The position numbers and the translations under genes were made by a program. From Enoplolaimus lenunculus (lineage: Eukaryota; Nematoda; Enoplea; Enoplida; Thoracostomopsidae): 64,000 nucleotides of DNA. Below are positions 12,161 to 26,119 of this stretch, in pieces (the first letter of the stretch is position 1; the number at the start of each line of letters is the position of its first letter). A model generated the notes under the pieces. The model was given only the letters and a program-made list of their open reading frames with translations. It searched no databases and was not told the origin of the DNA. Location: contig JASANG010003778.1 in assembly GCA_030248215.1 (NCBI GenBank), positions 230,113 through 294,112 of the forward strand, in the 5' to 3' direction.

Positions 12161-12930
12161 TATACTTCAATATCCGGATTTCGTTTTTTGATCACTATTC
12201 ATTTCCGTTATTTTTACAATACTTTTACATCCTAGTAGGTACTTAGTCTTCGTTTAGTTTCATTGGCCGTTTCTTTCAACCAAGCCTCAGCGCCGAAACG
12301 CCATATTAGTTTAGGAACCAGGACCGCAAGTGCAAGGAGAACGAGGTGGCGCCACCTCTCCTTTCCAAATATCGTTCGACACTCTCCAGCCGCTAAACTT
12401 CATCGATACAAGTATAGTGACATTTCATAAATGAAAAGTTTATCTTGCCCCTCCCCTCTACTAACAATTTCACCTCAGATTTGGTTCGAAAAAAGGTAAA
12501 CTTTTAAGGGCGTGTATTGTAAAAATATGAGAAACGGCTGTAACTTTAGATAATTTGTTTGCCTGCCAATTTAATTCAGGCACGCAAATATTCACGGGAG
12601 TTCGATGTTTTTGAGGAACCCATGAAAGATGCAGCTCAAATGTTGAGATTTCGCACCAATTTTGTTTCAAATGGAACCAGCAGCAGAAACAAATTTTTAC
12701 CGGAAATAAATTCCAAGTGCACCCCGTTAATGAAACGTACGGGTAGTTCAAATATTTCACAATAAATGAGACCCAATAGCTTACATGAACGGTGATGGTA
12801 CACGTTTCTCAGCAGAGTTCCAACGGAATTCTGATTCCGGCTAAAATTTCGATAACATTTGGGTTTTGATTCTGTCCGACTGCTATTCCCATGCCGGAAT
12901 TCCTGTTTTTCGGTTATGAGTTTTAAGTTA

Positions 12931-13256
12931 CTGTATTGACCCGAATAAGAGAGGGGATTGATATTTATTTGACCTCTCCAGAGGGTACCCCCTGTTTTAT
13001 TCGGCTACGGACTGTTATTTAGTTTTAACCCACGCTCCGCCGTCCTTTGTTACTGATATATATCCGGTACTGCAACTATCCGTTGAATTTAAAATATTTG
13101 TCTCGTTTGAATAGTTTGAGCGATAGGGTTAATTGACATTTATGGACTCTAATTAAGGTTTAGGGACTCTACCCGCTTACGGACTCTTATTAGGGATACG
13201 GACTCCTATTGATTCGGACCCAAAATGGAGACCCCCTCTTATTTGGGTCAATACAC
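12931..13256. repeat. GACCCGAATAAGAG-ended MITE, copy 1
   Basis: Ends TGTATTGACCCGAATAAGAG and CTCTTATTTGGGTCAATACA are inverted repeats. The interior has several GGACTCTAATTAGG-like repeats and CGGACTGTTATTTA, shared with copies at 50352-50510 and 52957-53332. Confidence 0.75.
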
Positions 13257-14217
13257 TAGTTGAACTTAAATTTTGTCTGTTTTTCGTTTCTTTGCAAATT
13301 GTTTGTTTTTTGTTAGTAAGAATTCTCAGTTGTTACTTGAAGATCATCTACCAGAGTAATTATTTCGTTATCAAAATGTGACTGCAATTGAAAATTTTAA
13401 GCTCTACATTTAACCGAATAAAATTTATACTTAAAATTTTACTCCACAGCGGCAAGCAGTTAGCTCCACCAGCTTTCAAATATAGCTCGATATCTGGTTC
13501 GACAGTATCCTTACTGCAGTGAAAACGAGACCCATTGAATTGGCTAATTTTCAAAAATCTCGGTCCTGCTATTTATGAGTTCATAAGACTTCATATTTAA
13601 AGTTAAATGCTCCAAATACGTAACTGCATTTAAACTTAAGGCCAAGTTATTCCTGTGCTTTGAGAATTGACAAGCTGCTTTGGGAATTGACAGGCCTCCA
13701 TTAATATTATAATTTTTAGAGGTTAGTAGATCGCTAATCGAGGCAGCTATACAAGCAATTGTGACTGAAACTGTAAACAATAGAGACACGCATATTGCGA
13801 CAAAAGTCAAGTCATACACTTTATTTACTAAAACTTAAATTCCGATTTCGACAAAATAATTTGATTATGATTTCGCTTCCGACAAAAATTACTTCCAATT
13901 GGAACCCTGCATCTCAGCTTAGCCAAGCGTAGTTATTTGAATCCTAAATTGAAAGCAAGTTTGAGACAAAATTTTGTTCAAATTGCGTGTAATACAAATT
14001 AACATATTTTCTAACGTATAGTACATAATATATATATTGGAAAGTTTAAAGCTGGGCGTAGGTATAAACTTTTACCGAATCATAACAGTTTATCTAACGG
14101 TTCAGACAAACATTTGTTCTGTAGGAACTTTATATTCACTCTTAAAAAGAAAAAATTCTTTTAATACAAGGAACAAAACATATCAGTAACATAAAGATTT
14201 TGTTGATTGCAGAGATT

Positions 14218-14345
14218 GGCTGGGTGTCTGAAATCTTGCTTAATTGTTTACTGAGATTATACTTAAGTCGTCGATTTAAGTAAATACTTAAATTTTCCAG
14301 CAGAAACAAATAAGCGCCAAATGTCATGGCAATATGTTTTTCGGT
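14218..14345. repeat. Partial GGCTGGGT/ACTTAAGT element
   Basis: GGCTGGGTGTCTGAAATCTT followed by TTTACTGAGATTATACTTAAG and TTAAGTAAATACTTAAATTT matches the left portion of the element at 43150-43665. Confidence 0.5.
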
Positions 14346-15159
14346 TTTAAACAATAAAAATTTCAAATATCTTGTAATATTAGTAAAAAAATTTGTTTCA
14401 GGACACAAATCTCAAAACTGAGATCGGAGACGAAATATATTAACGTTTAAAAGTTATTCGGCTGGCATTGCGTTGATATTCTTGAACAAATTATAGATAT
14501 AACTCAAATTTGCAACGAGCAAGATTCGGATTCCGCAAATTAGCAATGGATTCGGATTCGGCCAAATCGTAGATTCGGTGCCACCCTGATACCGATACCT
14601 AGTTGTATAACTGCACAGCATCAACGAAAATCGACACTTCTTATGGGGCGGTGGTGAATATAGCGAAGATCCCAGACAGGCTAATTTGGAAAACCTTACA
14701 GAATTAATACCATGTTTTTGATTGTCAGGGCATCTTTTTATGGCTACAAGAATCTTCTAACAAACTGAACGAGAATTTGTTCTCGATACAGAGTAATTCG
14801 TGTTTTTCAATGCAGATATGCCGCAACTCCAATTTTCTCCATTCAAAATAAAAATAACGAAATGCTGATACATATATATTTAGAATTTTGAGTGCATTCG
14901 CTGTTTATCTATAAAATTTAAGTTATCCGGGTGAATGTTTGCATACTTCAAGGCTTTTGGTAGAAAAAGAAGACATTTATAAAAGTCTTATATTTACGTA
15001 AGTATTCGTAATTTTTATCTATCCGTTTATCTTGCCTATACACAGGACACGATTTTACACATCGCAAATGTTATAAGCGGGTATTTTCAAAAAAACAGTA
15101 CGCTGAAGCACTGGCTAACATCCATACAGTTTCATCCAAAAGAAACAACTTATATAAGT

Positions 15160-18100
15160 TCAGTTTAACGATGCGAGCAAAAATTCATACTTTTGCAAAA
15201 AAGTTGTTCCAAACAAAGCACTGTAGTTTACTGTTCTAAAGCACATTGATAGACTGTCTGCACTGGAAGCGCTGACACCATCGGGGATTGTTGTGCGAGC
15301 GTCCAATTTGTTTCCTAGCATTTGTTGCTCGGAACATTCAATTTGCACCTGGATTTCAGGATCTGAGCCAACAGGATAAGACACTGATACTATCCTGAAG
15401 AGCAAACTGTTTCAATCCATCTTTAAACTCCAAAAACAAGGTACAAAAATCACAATTATTCGAAGTGAAATTTGAGCCACCATAATAAAATATTATGCAG
15501 CAAATACTGTAAGGTTTTTCACAAACAGCCGATGTAAAATTTTGAAACTCTTATATATAAATGCGCTTCTTAAGCAAGAGAAAGGCTTCATCAAAAGCAC
15601 TCAACATTAATGCTACTATAAGAGAAGCTCTTATCTTAAGGATTAATTCATTTCTGAGTGGCTTCGGCTTTTGTCACCATTACATAAAACTCCAGGTTAC
15701 TTTAATTTTAATTTTTTTCAAGACACCGTAGTTTTATGCAGTTTTTAATGAACTGTATGACAAGGTATCCCAAATTCACCGTTTCCTCGGCGCACGGTAA
15801 CCCCTGCTACAAATCTAATTTTGTTAAGACAATGCATTCTAAGTTACTATGTATTTGTGTGATCTTACTTTAGCACGGCAAGCTTGATAATCGAACAACA
15901 AAATAAAGTGATTACAACAAAATCGAACAACGCTTAAAATGAAGATTTCTCCTAATAAAGGTTGAAAACAATGCTGCTTATTTTGAAACGAAACTAAACC
16001 AACGCCATCTGTCTACCTGCATCCATTCTGATGACCGGCAAGCAAAACTGGGCATATTTTTCCATCGCTACTTCGGGCGTTAAACAGCTGGCATGTTAAA
16101 ATTTGCCATTCTAGATATTTTGTGACATGTTGTGCCAAATTTATTTGATGATTCACGATCTGTAACAACAATTTCTTAATGAAATGAAAAAGTGCAATGT
16201 GAAATATAATCGTTCTGCTGAATTTCAGTGTTACGAATTCAAATTTAAAACTAAGTGTTTCAAGTGTAAAAGAAATGTATGTAGTTAAAAAAGGGGATTT
16301 GGCTCGAAATGTATAAAACACGTGTACTTGCGCGACGGAAATAGCAATAAAAATTTGTAATACAACATGCGATAAGGCAGTTTTACTTTATTGTAAAAAA
16401 TGCAGAAAAAAGTTAAAAATTGAAAAAAATTGCAAACTTACAATAATTTCTAATGCCGAAATGACTTCATCCGGATCCGCAGATAACTTTGTTATATCGT
16501 TGTCTTTCATTAAAATATCGATAGAATTTACACCAACGTCGACATGAACTAAGGTCCTAAAAATGCACAAACATATTATTATAAGATACAATCGCTTTGT
16601 TCAGCAACCTGTCCAAAATTTACACCATAAATACCACCCATACCAAACCATTTAATTCTTAATATCTGACTTTGGTTTGTTTTAATCATTGCTTACCTGG
16701 AATGCTGCTCAAATCCTGGTGAAACTATATAAATTGATACACTAGACTCCGTTGCTACGTTGTTTGAGTCATTCAACCACCTCACGTAAACAAGTACGTT
16801 TGACACTGCTGCAGAGAACGCTTTCAGTTTCTTATCCAATCTAAAATTTTAGTAAAGTTAAACCATTTCAACACTTAAACGACAACAAATTGGCAATTTT
16901 TCATCAATCTGATTTATATGCGTTTGGATTTGTGAACTCGTAAAAAAAATTGGCAGCAACTCGTTGCTAGTATAGGATGCAAGGTGCAACCAGATATCAA
17001 TAAATACCGGCACGCGATACCACAAAATCTGGCTGAAGCTGAGCACTAAGTACCAGGGTGCAACCGGAATTACAAAATACCGGAACCGGAAAGTTAAAAA
17101 ATACCGGAACCGGAAAATAAAAAATATTTGTTACTGAAAAATTCATTTAAAGCGCTATTTTATCGCTTTTAATGCTTTAAACACACTATTTACAACGCCG
17201 AAATCCTGAAACAAAGGTGGAAACATATGATAAATTATGGAGTACGGCACCAATTGTAAATTTTGGCAATGCACGCTCGGCCAATTTCAGATAAATAAGT
17301 TAGAATAATATACCAATTTTTCTTAAATTTTCGAATACGAAAAATTTTTCAATACCGGAAAATTCCGGTGAAAAATACCGGATTTCTTACCGGAACCGGA
17401 TAGTGAAAAATACCGAATTTCCCTACCGGAGCAGGAATTCCGGTTGCACCCTGCTAAGTACATATTTCACTAAAATCAAAACCTTATGGGCATATTGCGT
17501 TTTGTCATTTAAGGACTAAGGTCATTGTGATACATTGTAATTTTGGCTCATAAAACAACAGTTCAATATAGATTATGTAACGCTGCTTTGCCATAAATTT
17601 ACGGAAGACTACAATACCGGAGTAGGATGTTTTCTTACAGTAACCGAAAACCGGTCGCACCCTTAAGGGTGTTAAACAATATAATTATAAAACTGAGTAA
17701 TTGAACTTTCAACAAAAATTACCTGCGCATAAGAAGGTAATGTTTAGCAACATCAACGATTTGTTTCAGAACCCCATGATAACCATGATGTCCTTTTGTT
17801 CCTGTAAACTTGCCATTCTCGTTTAATGCAGTTGCAGGGGTTCCAAGTGGCCCAGCTAAACGTATTCGCTTCGGCTGATCAAAAGATGGTGCAGACCGTG
17901 GCCATATAAAATCAACTATTTGAGGTGTAGTTGCAATTGATATTTCAATGCTGTATATACGAAATAGCGCATCAAGTATTGTGAATGCAGTTGTGTCAGT
18001 TGTTGGCAGTGTGTTCGGACGAGGCTTCTGCCAAAAAACTTCTATGATTTGTAATAAAATGCTTATGAAGAAGATGATTGATGCGAATGATCTCAAATTA

Positions 18101-21100
18101 TGTAGATAATACATTTGCTCACTGTAAAAAGCGAGCACTATGATTTCCAAAATTCGGAAGTCGCATCCCATAGTTCTGGATTTTACCAACATAAAAAACA
18201 AAAAAGTTCTCTTGTACACTTCTCCTCACAAGAAGGTTTATCTATTCCAAGCCGTTAATGGCAACTCTGGGGAACATATACTCTTACTTCGACTTGCGTT
18301 ATCAAGATCAACTGCACTATAAAAGAGATCTTAAGTTCACCACTACAGCAGTGAAATTTTTTCTTTCTGCATTCAGGCGCAATATGCCCTTACTTGTTCA
18401 AAAAAATCATCGTCCAGTTGAACAAGTTTCAAATCGAGTGCAGAAGATGGACTTAGCTGAAAAAGGTCGAAATTATACTGTGTTACAAGCAGAGAAATCT
18501 TACAGTTTTCTTAAAAATATTAATTACAGCAAATGTTTGGTGTTCCTTATTTAAACTTGCAAAATTCATTAAATTAAACAGTTTAAACATATTATCTTAG
18601 TATACGTTTAGGAAAACTGACTGTTGAAAAGCTAAACATCAGTTAAGGATCATTTTATCTAGATATGTACAAAGTACGCATTAAATTACGTATATAAAGC
18701 AATTTTTTCGAATGTCAACTACCGTTCAAGCGAAAAATGTTAATCCTTATACTAATCTACAATCCATCCTATGTCATTCTACATCTCATTTCATACCACC
18801 AAAACATCTTACATAATGAGATGTTATATGCTACACTAATAAGAAACATGGCAGAACGCTACAACACAAAGAAACTTACCCTTACTACAACTTCGCGATT
18901 TTTTACTATACAGCTTAAATTGGTCATTTGGGATGCTTCTCTTTGCAGCTGAAATGACAAAACCGCAAGTTGTGATTTACAATAACTGTGAATGTGTTTT
19001 ATGTGCCGACTCCATTCTGTACGTAAAGCAATCAAAAATACCGATGTTGCACCACCGTTGACCTGAAAAATAATGCTACTCGACTTCCTTAACTTGTACT
19101 TTCGGCTCTTAGGTTTATCTGACGTTCACTTGAACAAAATAGAACGTTTTCCGGCAGTTTAACAACGATACGTATGTCCAAGTTATGCTCAAACAAAACT
19201 ATGTCATAAACACATAAACAATTTTTGCTACTATGGCTCTATATATCTAACTGACGCAACACAACTACCATCAAAAACATTACCCTCGAAAACAAATCCC
19301 GGTGAAACAAACTGCGTTGTGCAATCATCAACTTTATTTCCCATTCACGAAATTCTGACGAAGACTGTGCTTGGGTTGCAATAACGTGAGAGTCTGGGTA
19401 GCAGCAATACTCGCTCATTATTTTTCCATCTAAATAATGCAAACTGAACAGCGTTAAAAAGAACCATTTGTTTGTTGCAACAATAAAATAACACCAGTTT
19501 CATTACAAAAGCACTGTCTCAAACTAACCAATTTTTAAATACCTGTACCAGGGTTGTTGGCCGGAAAAAATGGTTTTTCCATTTTTTACCGAGGGGGGGG
19601 AGGAAAAATGAAAAATATTAAACGATTCATAAATATACTTTACAACTAAATTATATGTCTGAAAAGAGCAAAAATTGCCGCATATAAACATATAAATGGA
19701 TTTCTGAACTGAAGCTTTGCCACCGGATTTACAATAAAACGACACATGCATCTTGTTCGGTTCGCTCACCAGGTTTCGTCGACAGTGGGGCCAAAGTTAG
19801 GGCGCTCAAAATTGAAAGCTTGCCTTTACCGTATAACACAAGAATACGGCTAGCTTCGACCTCGCTTTGCTTCAGCAATTGAGAGGCTTTGATGTGAGAC
19901 AAAACCCAAAAGTGCCTTGGAATTTAATACATACTTACAAAAACCAGTGTGACTTGTTTAGCTCGAACCATTCACGAGTTTCTGATATTCTAATTACCTC
20001 ACCCAATTATTCCACGCCCAATCTTAAGTTTTTTTACAAAAATTCGAATTTTAAAGGTCTCAAGTTCCCCCACTGGACTCAAAATGTTTTTGTCGAAAAA
20101 TTATACAAATTATTTACCATTTGACAGAGTTTGCGGAGCTCAGTCGAATATTGTTAAATATTTCATAATCAGACGTCTGAGTCAGTGATATATAATTTAT
20201 CAAAATTATCGAAAAAATTCTTGGGTCCCAGGGGGCTGAACTTGTGGCCTTAAAAATGGAATTTTTAAAAAATTCAGATTTGGGCATGGAATGATTAGAT
20301 GATGTCATGAGAAGCTCAAATATGCAAAAACTTTGAAAATGCAGCATTTTTGCGCAAAGGACGGCTAAGGTGGGGCTTACCGATCACGCAGGCAAAGAAT
20401 AAATTTTTCCATTTTTTCCATATAAAAACAACACTGACTTGTACAGTCCGACGCTACCTATTATGTAAATAATACGCAATCTAAAACTATACAAGAAATA
20501 CTCAGTGCACACAAGACAAGAACGTGTGAAATATTTTACTCCTACCTCAAGTTCTAATAGCGTGTATCAAATATTACATATTGAATAGAAGTAGAATATC
20601 CGGTCCACAACAACATACTCAAAATAAACCAATATATTTTGCAACATGAAACGCATAGTTACCTAGCTGAATAGCCAATTGAAACGCAAAATATTTCTCC
20701 AATTCCTTGGCGAAATTTATTTCAAGTGGGCTGGAATCAGCAGCTGTAGCATTAGAGTCATCTTCAGGAACACACTGCTGGACTTCGAAAGTAGCGTCTG
20801 GACGAAACCGCGCTCCAGCTTAAAGAAAGCGTCATTCCCCATTAATTCAATTATGTACTCCAGATTACTACCCCACATGAACAGCAGGGTGCAACCGGAT
20901 ATCCGGCTCCGGCAAAAAACCAACATCCCGCTCTGGCTCCGGAAAACTTCAAAAAATGTATACCATCATTCGTAACTGTGGAAATTCATAGACCGATAGC
21001 GAAATTTTATTCATCAGGCATTACTTGCTTCAACAATATTAACTTCTGTTTTTACTAGTCTACCGGAATATACTGAATCCTCGCCTTCTAGTTTCGGCCC

Positions 21101-24100
21101 CAAACCACACAGACTTGCCAAATACCGAAACTTGTTGAGACTGAGACTCCCATTCCTGATCTTAGCCACCTCTGACCTACAGCAAACTGGATGCCCTTGA
21201 AGGGAACATGAGCCAAGCGAATATTGCAACTAAACGCAACGTTACAAAAACATAGAATAGTGCAATAGGCTTGTTGTTAACGTGTTAAAGATGCATAGGT
21301 GTGAGATGTAAAACTTTGTCACGTAAACACTTTAGGTACCTTAAACCGCGGAAGGAAAAATTGTAAGCTGCGTTCTGATATCTACATGCAATCTAGTATT
21401 ACATTTGAATCCATTATCCGGCTCCGACTCCGGCTGGATACTTAATTATCCGGCTCCGTCAGTTTTTGGTATTCGGTTGCACCCTGGTGAACAGAAGCTT
21501 TTTCTTACTTTCCACGCACTAATAAAAAGCAATTATGAACTATCCAATTTCCACGACAACAAAATACTGCTAACCAATAAACTCAAGAAAATAATAAAAA
21601 AACTTACATGACTGAAATGCGAGATCTCCTAAAATCATAGCTCCAGTCTTTTTCAATCTCCATTTCTTTCGTATCCTCATTAGTTCCATTTGAAAATTTC
21701 CGACGTGAAATTTTTTCTTCATCGTACCACGTTCTTCCTTTAATTTGTCAACGATTGATGTTAACACCACCGCTGCAGCGCTCAACGCCTAGAAACCAAA
21801 TATTGCTGCACTACACTAACGACGAAACTACAGAAGGCACGAGGCCAACGCTTGATTTGCCGGAGACTAACCGTGGTCAAGAGTTAAATGCTACATTTGC
21901 ATGACTCGACGCCTCTTACAGAGCTGAATAAAAATCTGGTGTTTTGATTATGCAAAAACATAAAATTGGTACTTTTATCCAATTTAAGTTACAGTATATC
22001 AAATAGAAAATAACTTAGTTAGACCCAACGTTCATTTTCAACAAAAATGCAATTGTCTCGCAATAAACGGATACGATAATAAAAATATATTCTCACAAAG
22101 TATTTATTGGCTTTGGTTGGTACCGGTCCCGGTGCCACAGTTCCTGGCTTTGGTCAACTCCAGAAGACACGCAACAAAAAAATCACCGATAACAAAAGAA
22201 AAAGTTGCAATTGTACACACCACCAAAGAAAACAGACCAGTGCCTAGTATATACACACTCGTCAGTTGCTAACCCAGAAAATGATTCTTCCATTAACATG
22301 TAACAAGATTAATATCAACTGAGGTGCAGAAGTATATTTACCTTCTTTTTGGCAACAAATGTTACTGTGCGATTTGACGGACTTTGCGGATCTCGAAAAC
22401 ATTTGACGAAATCGAAAACTAAGTATTGTGGATTCTGTAGCTGTACAATCCGCAGAATATCACTTAATATGTTTAAGTCGTCCAAGGAATGTCTACAAAA
22501 TGTTAACTAAATCCGATGCACATGACACTACACGAACAAATTTTATTATTCTGACTACTCCCCGGTTGACAGCTACACACTGTTCCTACCCCAATAGTAA
22601 AAACTAAACATCAAAAAAAGAAAACAATTTATATTTTTTATACATAGTTAATGGTTGGCTGCAACTACTAACCGTAATTAACTTGGCAGAGCAGTGCAAC
22701 GAACCAGCACCGGAGATACATACGTACGTCACGGCGACGTAAAAAGTAAACCCACATTGAAACAAATTTTATAGTACTTCTTTTTAAGACATTACACTAT
22801 TACACATATTTGTAGCTTCCCCAGGCCATAATTTAGGTAATGTTCTGAAGGCTTTACCCACACTGCATTATGAGGTAACCAAAGGCCAATCTAACCTCTG
22901 TTACAACGTATGCTCTGAATAAGTTTTGCAATATTTTACTTTAGCTGCTCAGCGACGGTATCCCATTTGCCGGTAGCGGTTGATGTTGTGGCAATTTCGC
23001 ATTTATCATCTTCCTCAACGTCAGCGTCCTGCAATATTTACATTCAACAGCAATGTGTATGGACAAAATCGTGCCAACAACAACAACAACAACCGGAGTC
23101 GGATAGTTAATTCAAATCTAATGCTAGATAGCATTCAAATATCAGAACGGAGCTAACAATTCTTCATTCCGTGGCCTAAGGTGTTTAAAGTGTTTACGTG
23201 TCAAAGTTTACATCTCACGCCGAGGCATTTTTAACACTTAAGCAACGATTATATTATATTATCCTAAGCTTTTGTAGCGCTGCGTTCAGCTGCAAAATTT
23301 GTTAGGCCGAATTTACTTTAAAGGACATGCAGTTTTCCCTAGGTACTATAAAATAGAGGTGGCTAGGATTTTAGACTAATATTTTTTCTTAGATTTAAGC
23401 TTACTTATAGACTAATTTTTACGCTGAAGTTTAGGGTTACGGTTCGGAATCTAAAATAACACTGGTCATCTTTATCAGGCTTGCTAGCGTTATTGTAACC
23501 CAATAGAGATTGCGAACGTACACTGGGAATTGCAAACAGATACATTATATGTATGACAGAAAAAATATGCAAAAGTATGTCAATCAGTTCCATGATAGTT
23601 GGCATAAATACTGTGATGGTTTGCCGGGGCCAGCACGTTATCTTCCATGGCCTATCCGGCGCCAGTTTTTATATACGATTCTTAATTGACTAGCATGAAA
23701 CTTCAAATTTTATGTACCTTTTGCAATAGCATGTACCTGGGAGTACGGCACCGTTTTATCATATGGCGTCACGCGATATGTTGCCTAGACATGTGTAGAA
23801 TAAGTTACAAACTTTTTAAGTGTTTGTGAAGCCGTTGTAGCAAATTTTTTTCATTTAGTATTCGAACAGATAAGTAAATGTTTTTCTTGTTCCGTCATTG
23901 GTACCATATAGCCTCGGGACATCTCTAATGTGTAAATATATGTATATCCGCATACGTATATATGTACGTATATCGATATCGAAGTCGGAATCGGAACCTT
24001 CTAAAACACATTGATAGTTATCGTTAAGTGTTCTGGCTTGGACTTGTATGGTATCGGTCCCGACCCCGGTAAAAATGATGGTCCCAGAGCAACTCTAATA

Positions 24101-24401
24101 TATAGTATATATACATAGGTACGAATGGTAATAGGCATCCTGCAATCGGAATCAGAACTGGATTCGAAACTAAATTGTAACTGCGATCGGGATACGTTTA
24201 CAGCACTCTGTTTTGGTTTTACTTTTGTACATTATACATCTATACGTTGCAAATGTTGCGTTAACCTGCGTCTTGTCAGCCGAGTCTTGCATCTGCTTTG
24301 ACTTAGCTACACGTGCTGAACTCGCCAAATCATCTTCACATAAATCTTGCCAATGGACCTTATGAGCAAGTTTCGCCACATGATCAGAAAACTTCAGCGG
24401 C
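15160..24401 (-). CDS. MED17: Mediator of RNA polymerase II transcription subunit 17 (12 exons, first exon not found)
   Basis: MED17 is a head-module scaffold of the nuclear Mediator complex that links activators to RNA polymerase II. The minus-strand exons in order are 24401-24266, 23028-22940, 22492-22342, 21788-21608, 20818-20663, 19429-19284, 18948-18880, 18027-17723, 16840-16697, 16556-16442, 16159-16017 and 15394-15160 (TGA at 15162-15160). Every junction is GT-AG and in phase, giving about 622 residues against 651 in human. Diagnostic stretches are PLKFSDHVAKLAHKV, GKWDTVAEQLKHSLDDLNIL, RIRKKWRLKKTGAMILGDL, RFRPDATFEVQQCVPEDD, FREWEIKLMIAQRSLFHRD, DQPKRIRLAGP, VAKHYLLMRR, VSIYIVSPGFEQHSR and the C-terminal LQKYEFLLASLN. 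The N-terminal exon carrying the start codon lies above 24401 and was not identified; the first exon listed begins with the third base of a codon. Two introns contain hAT-type MITEs (17054-17453, 20885-21486) and another contains a foldback copy. Two further hAT-type MITEs lie just upstream. Confidence 0.93.
17054..17453. mobile_element. hAT-type MITE, CCGGAA subfamily (complete, 8-bp TSD)
   Basis: Starts CAGGGTGCAACCGGAATTAC and ends GAATTCCGGTTGCACCCTG. The 8-bp target duplication CTAAGTAC is perfect on both sides (17046-17053 and 17454-17461), diagnostic of the hAT superfamily. The subterminal regions are repeats of ATACCGGAACCGGA. In a MED17 intron. Confidence 0.95.
19950..20330. mobile_element. 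Long foldback DNA element, copy 2
   Basis: Shares arm sequences with 888-1477 (AATTTTAAAGGTCTC, GAGCTCAGTCGAAT, GGCATGGAATGATTAG) and folds on itself around about 20145. It lies in the MED17 intron between the exons at 20663 and 19429. Its outer termini could not be fixed. Confidence 0.6.
20885..21486. mobile_element. hAT-type MITE, CCGGCTCCGG subfamily (complete)
   Basis: Starts CAGGGTGCAACCGGATATCC and ends TATTCGGTTGCACCCTG. Target duplication ATGAACAG/GTGAACAG (7 of 8). Subterminal words CCGGCTCCGG occur near both ends. Lies in a MED17 intron 67 bp from an exon boundary. Confidence 0.92.
23080..23345. repeat. Internal fragment of a CCGG-subfamily MITE
   Basis: CAACCGGAGTCGGATAGTTA, then ATCTCACGCCGAGGCATTTT and CTGCGTTCAGCTGCAAAATTTG match the interior of 29634-30218. 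A CAA microsatellite precedes it. In the MED17 intron upstream of the exon at 23028. Confidence 0.6.
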
Positions 24402-24517
24402 CTTAAACATTATTTCATTGACTGTGAAAACAACTCAAAACCAAGACACTTAAGCAGAACGTAATAACATGCCGAAAATTACCACAGCATAAAGGAAACA
24501 GCTCCATCTGTAGAATA

Positions 24518-24929
24518 CACGATGCAATCGGAATTCCGATTCCGATTAGAATTCCAATTCAAAATGAGTTCCGATTTCGATTCCGACTGCACATCACTCG
24601 GAATTGGAATTTCCACGTTTTAATTTTAGGCCTACTTGTTGTGACATATACGTTGTTTAAAAATTCTGCATCATTTATGTATTAAATTGTTTTCGATGAC
24701 TAAAATGTCAATAATTGACTGTAGTTTAGTTTTACAGAGCCAAATAACGATTGCCAATTTGTTCATGCGACATTTTTGAGGATTGTTGCCGGCCAACAGA
24801 CACCCATAATCAACGTTAACTTGCTTATTCAAATATCCGTATAGTCACAAAATTTGTAGTTATGATTCCGATTCCGACAAAAATTTGCTGTTCCGATTCC
24901 GGTATAATCCAGTTCCGCTTTGCACCCTG
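24518..24929. mobile_element. hAT-type MITE, TTCCGATTCCG subfamily
   Basis: Degenerate left end CACGATGCAATCGGAATTCC; right end TTCCGCTTTGCACCCTG. Flanks GTAGAATA and GTAGAATG (7 of 8). The interior matches 31372-31681 and 36764-37136, including ATAATTGACTGTAGTTTAGT-like sequence. Confidence 0.88.
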
Positions 24930-25082
24930 GTAGAATGACATACAGAGGCATTTCGCTAGTCAATCACAAGTGGCTGGGGACTTTTTCAAAGGCGCCCCAC
25001 GTTTCAACTCAGATGGATTTTATGATTGGGTCATAAACAACGATAACTATCGAATTATTTAAGAAAACACTTTATATAGCAT

Positions 25083-25677
25083 CAGGGTGCCATCGCATAT
25101 CTGGCTCCGGCAAAAATCGACATACCCTCCAGTAATTTAACTTGCCGGATTTTTTTTAAAACTTCAAAAAATTGAAACCATGACTTGTACGTATGCCATC
25201 TACCATGGAACTGATTGTAAATGTTTGCATGTGCCAGTGTACGTTTACAATCTGTATTGGGTTACAATAATGCTGGAAGGCCTGATAAACATGACCAGTC
25301 TTATTTTAGGGGCGTTCCAGTATCTCAGCACATTTCCATTTCCAATCCGAACCATAAACTCAGCATAAAAACAAGTCTACAACTAAGTTAGGCCTTAATC
25401 CGAGAGCCACCTGTATTTCACAGTACCCAGGGAAGACTGAATGCCCTTTAAACGGACCGTCGACCCAACAAATATTGCAACCGAACGCAAAGCTACAAAA
25501 GCGTACAATAGTAGCTACGTTCTGATGTTTGTATGCTATCTAGCATTAGATTCGAAGTAACTATCCGACTCCGCTTGTTGTTGTTGGCACGATCAATGTT
25601 ATCCGACTACGGTCCCGGCTCTGGCCGGATATTAGATTATCCGGCTCCAGAATTTTTTGGTATCCGGTCGCACCCTG
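25083..25677. mobile_element. hAT-type MITE, CCGGCTCCGG subfamily
   Basis: Starts CAGGGTGCCATCGCATATCTG and ends TATCCGGTCGCACCCTG. Flanks TATAGCAT and TATAATAT (6 of 8). The interior resembles 20885-21486. Confidence 0.85.
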
Positions 25678-26119
25678 TATAATATCTACATCGTACATAC
25701 AAAGTTATCTGCTTACTGTAAATATCGTTCCTGCCCATCGTACATGATATCATTTATCTGCCACTCAGTCGTACTTTCCACGCTAATTAAAGTTGTGCCG
25801 TTTTCTTCAGACATGTCATCCATTATTATATGTAAGTCACAATTATACCAATTGCAAGACTACAATTATTTTATGACCTATAATACATGTATATACGTTT
25901 ATATGCATTGTAAGCATGTGAGACATTCTTATCCGTTATGTGCACGTGCAATATAATACTTACACTATATGTATGCAAGCAGCCGGCAGCATACGGTCGA
26001 CATTATATAGTCAACGATACTGTGGGTATACACAGTGTGGCTTGTGTATGTGCAGAGTGTGTAATGTTAAGACACATACATACTCGTGCACATATAGCAC
26101 CAGATGAAATTATGATATC

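Larger units (their letters stand above)
10210..12237. mobile_element. Composite hAT-type MITE with two nested insertions
   Basis: The left end reads CAGGTTGTAACCGGATA and the right end TTTTACATCCTAG, degenerate forms of the clan termini. The inner sequence matches the copy at 53346-53717 piecewise: up to about 10353, then 10779-10950, then 12161 onward. The gaps are filled by a GGCC-ended MITE (10354-10778) and the mariner-type transposon (10953-12160). Possible flanking duplication: GTACTTGG on the left against GTACTTAG on the right. Confidence 0.7.
12240..15159. other. No gene recognised; downstream of MED17
   Basis: AT-rich, with one MITE (12931-13256), fragments ending CCGATT-like words (near 13906 and 14586) and a partial copy of the GGCTGGGT foldback element at 14218-14345. 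No open frame shows conservation or splice-supported extension. Confidence 0.4.

Noticed and set aside
13360-13819. Minus-strand frames with a signal-peptide-like stretch, tested as first exon of the ACE-like gene
   Set aside because: No in-frame ATG or suitable donor, and it lies more than 6 kb from the next ACE-like exon.
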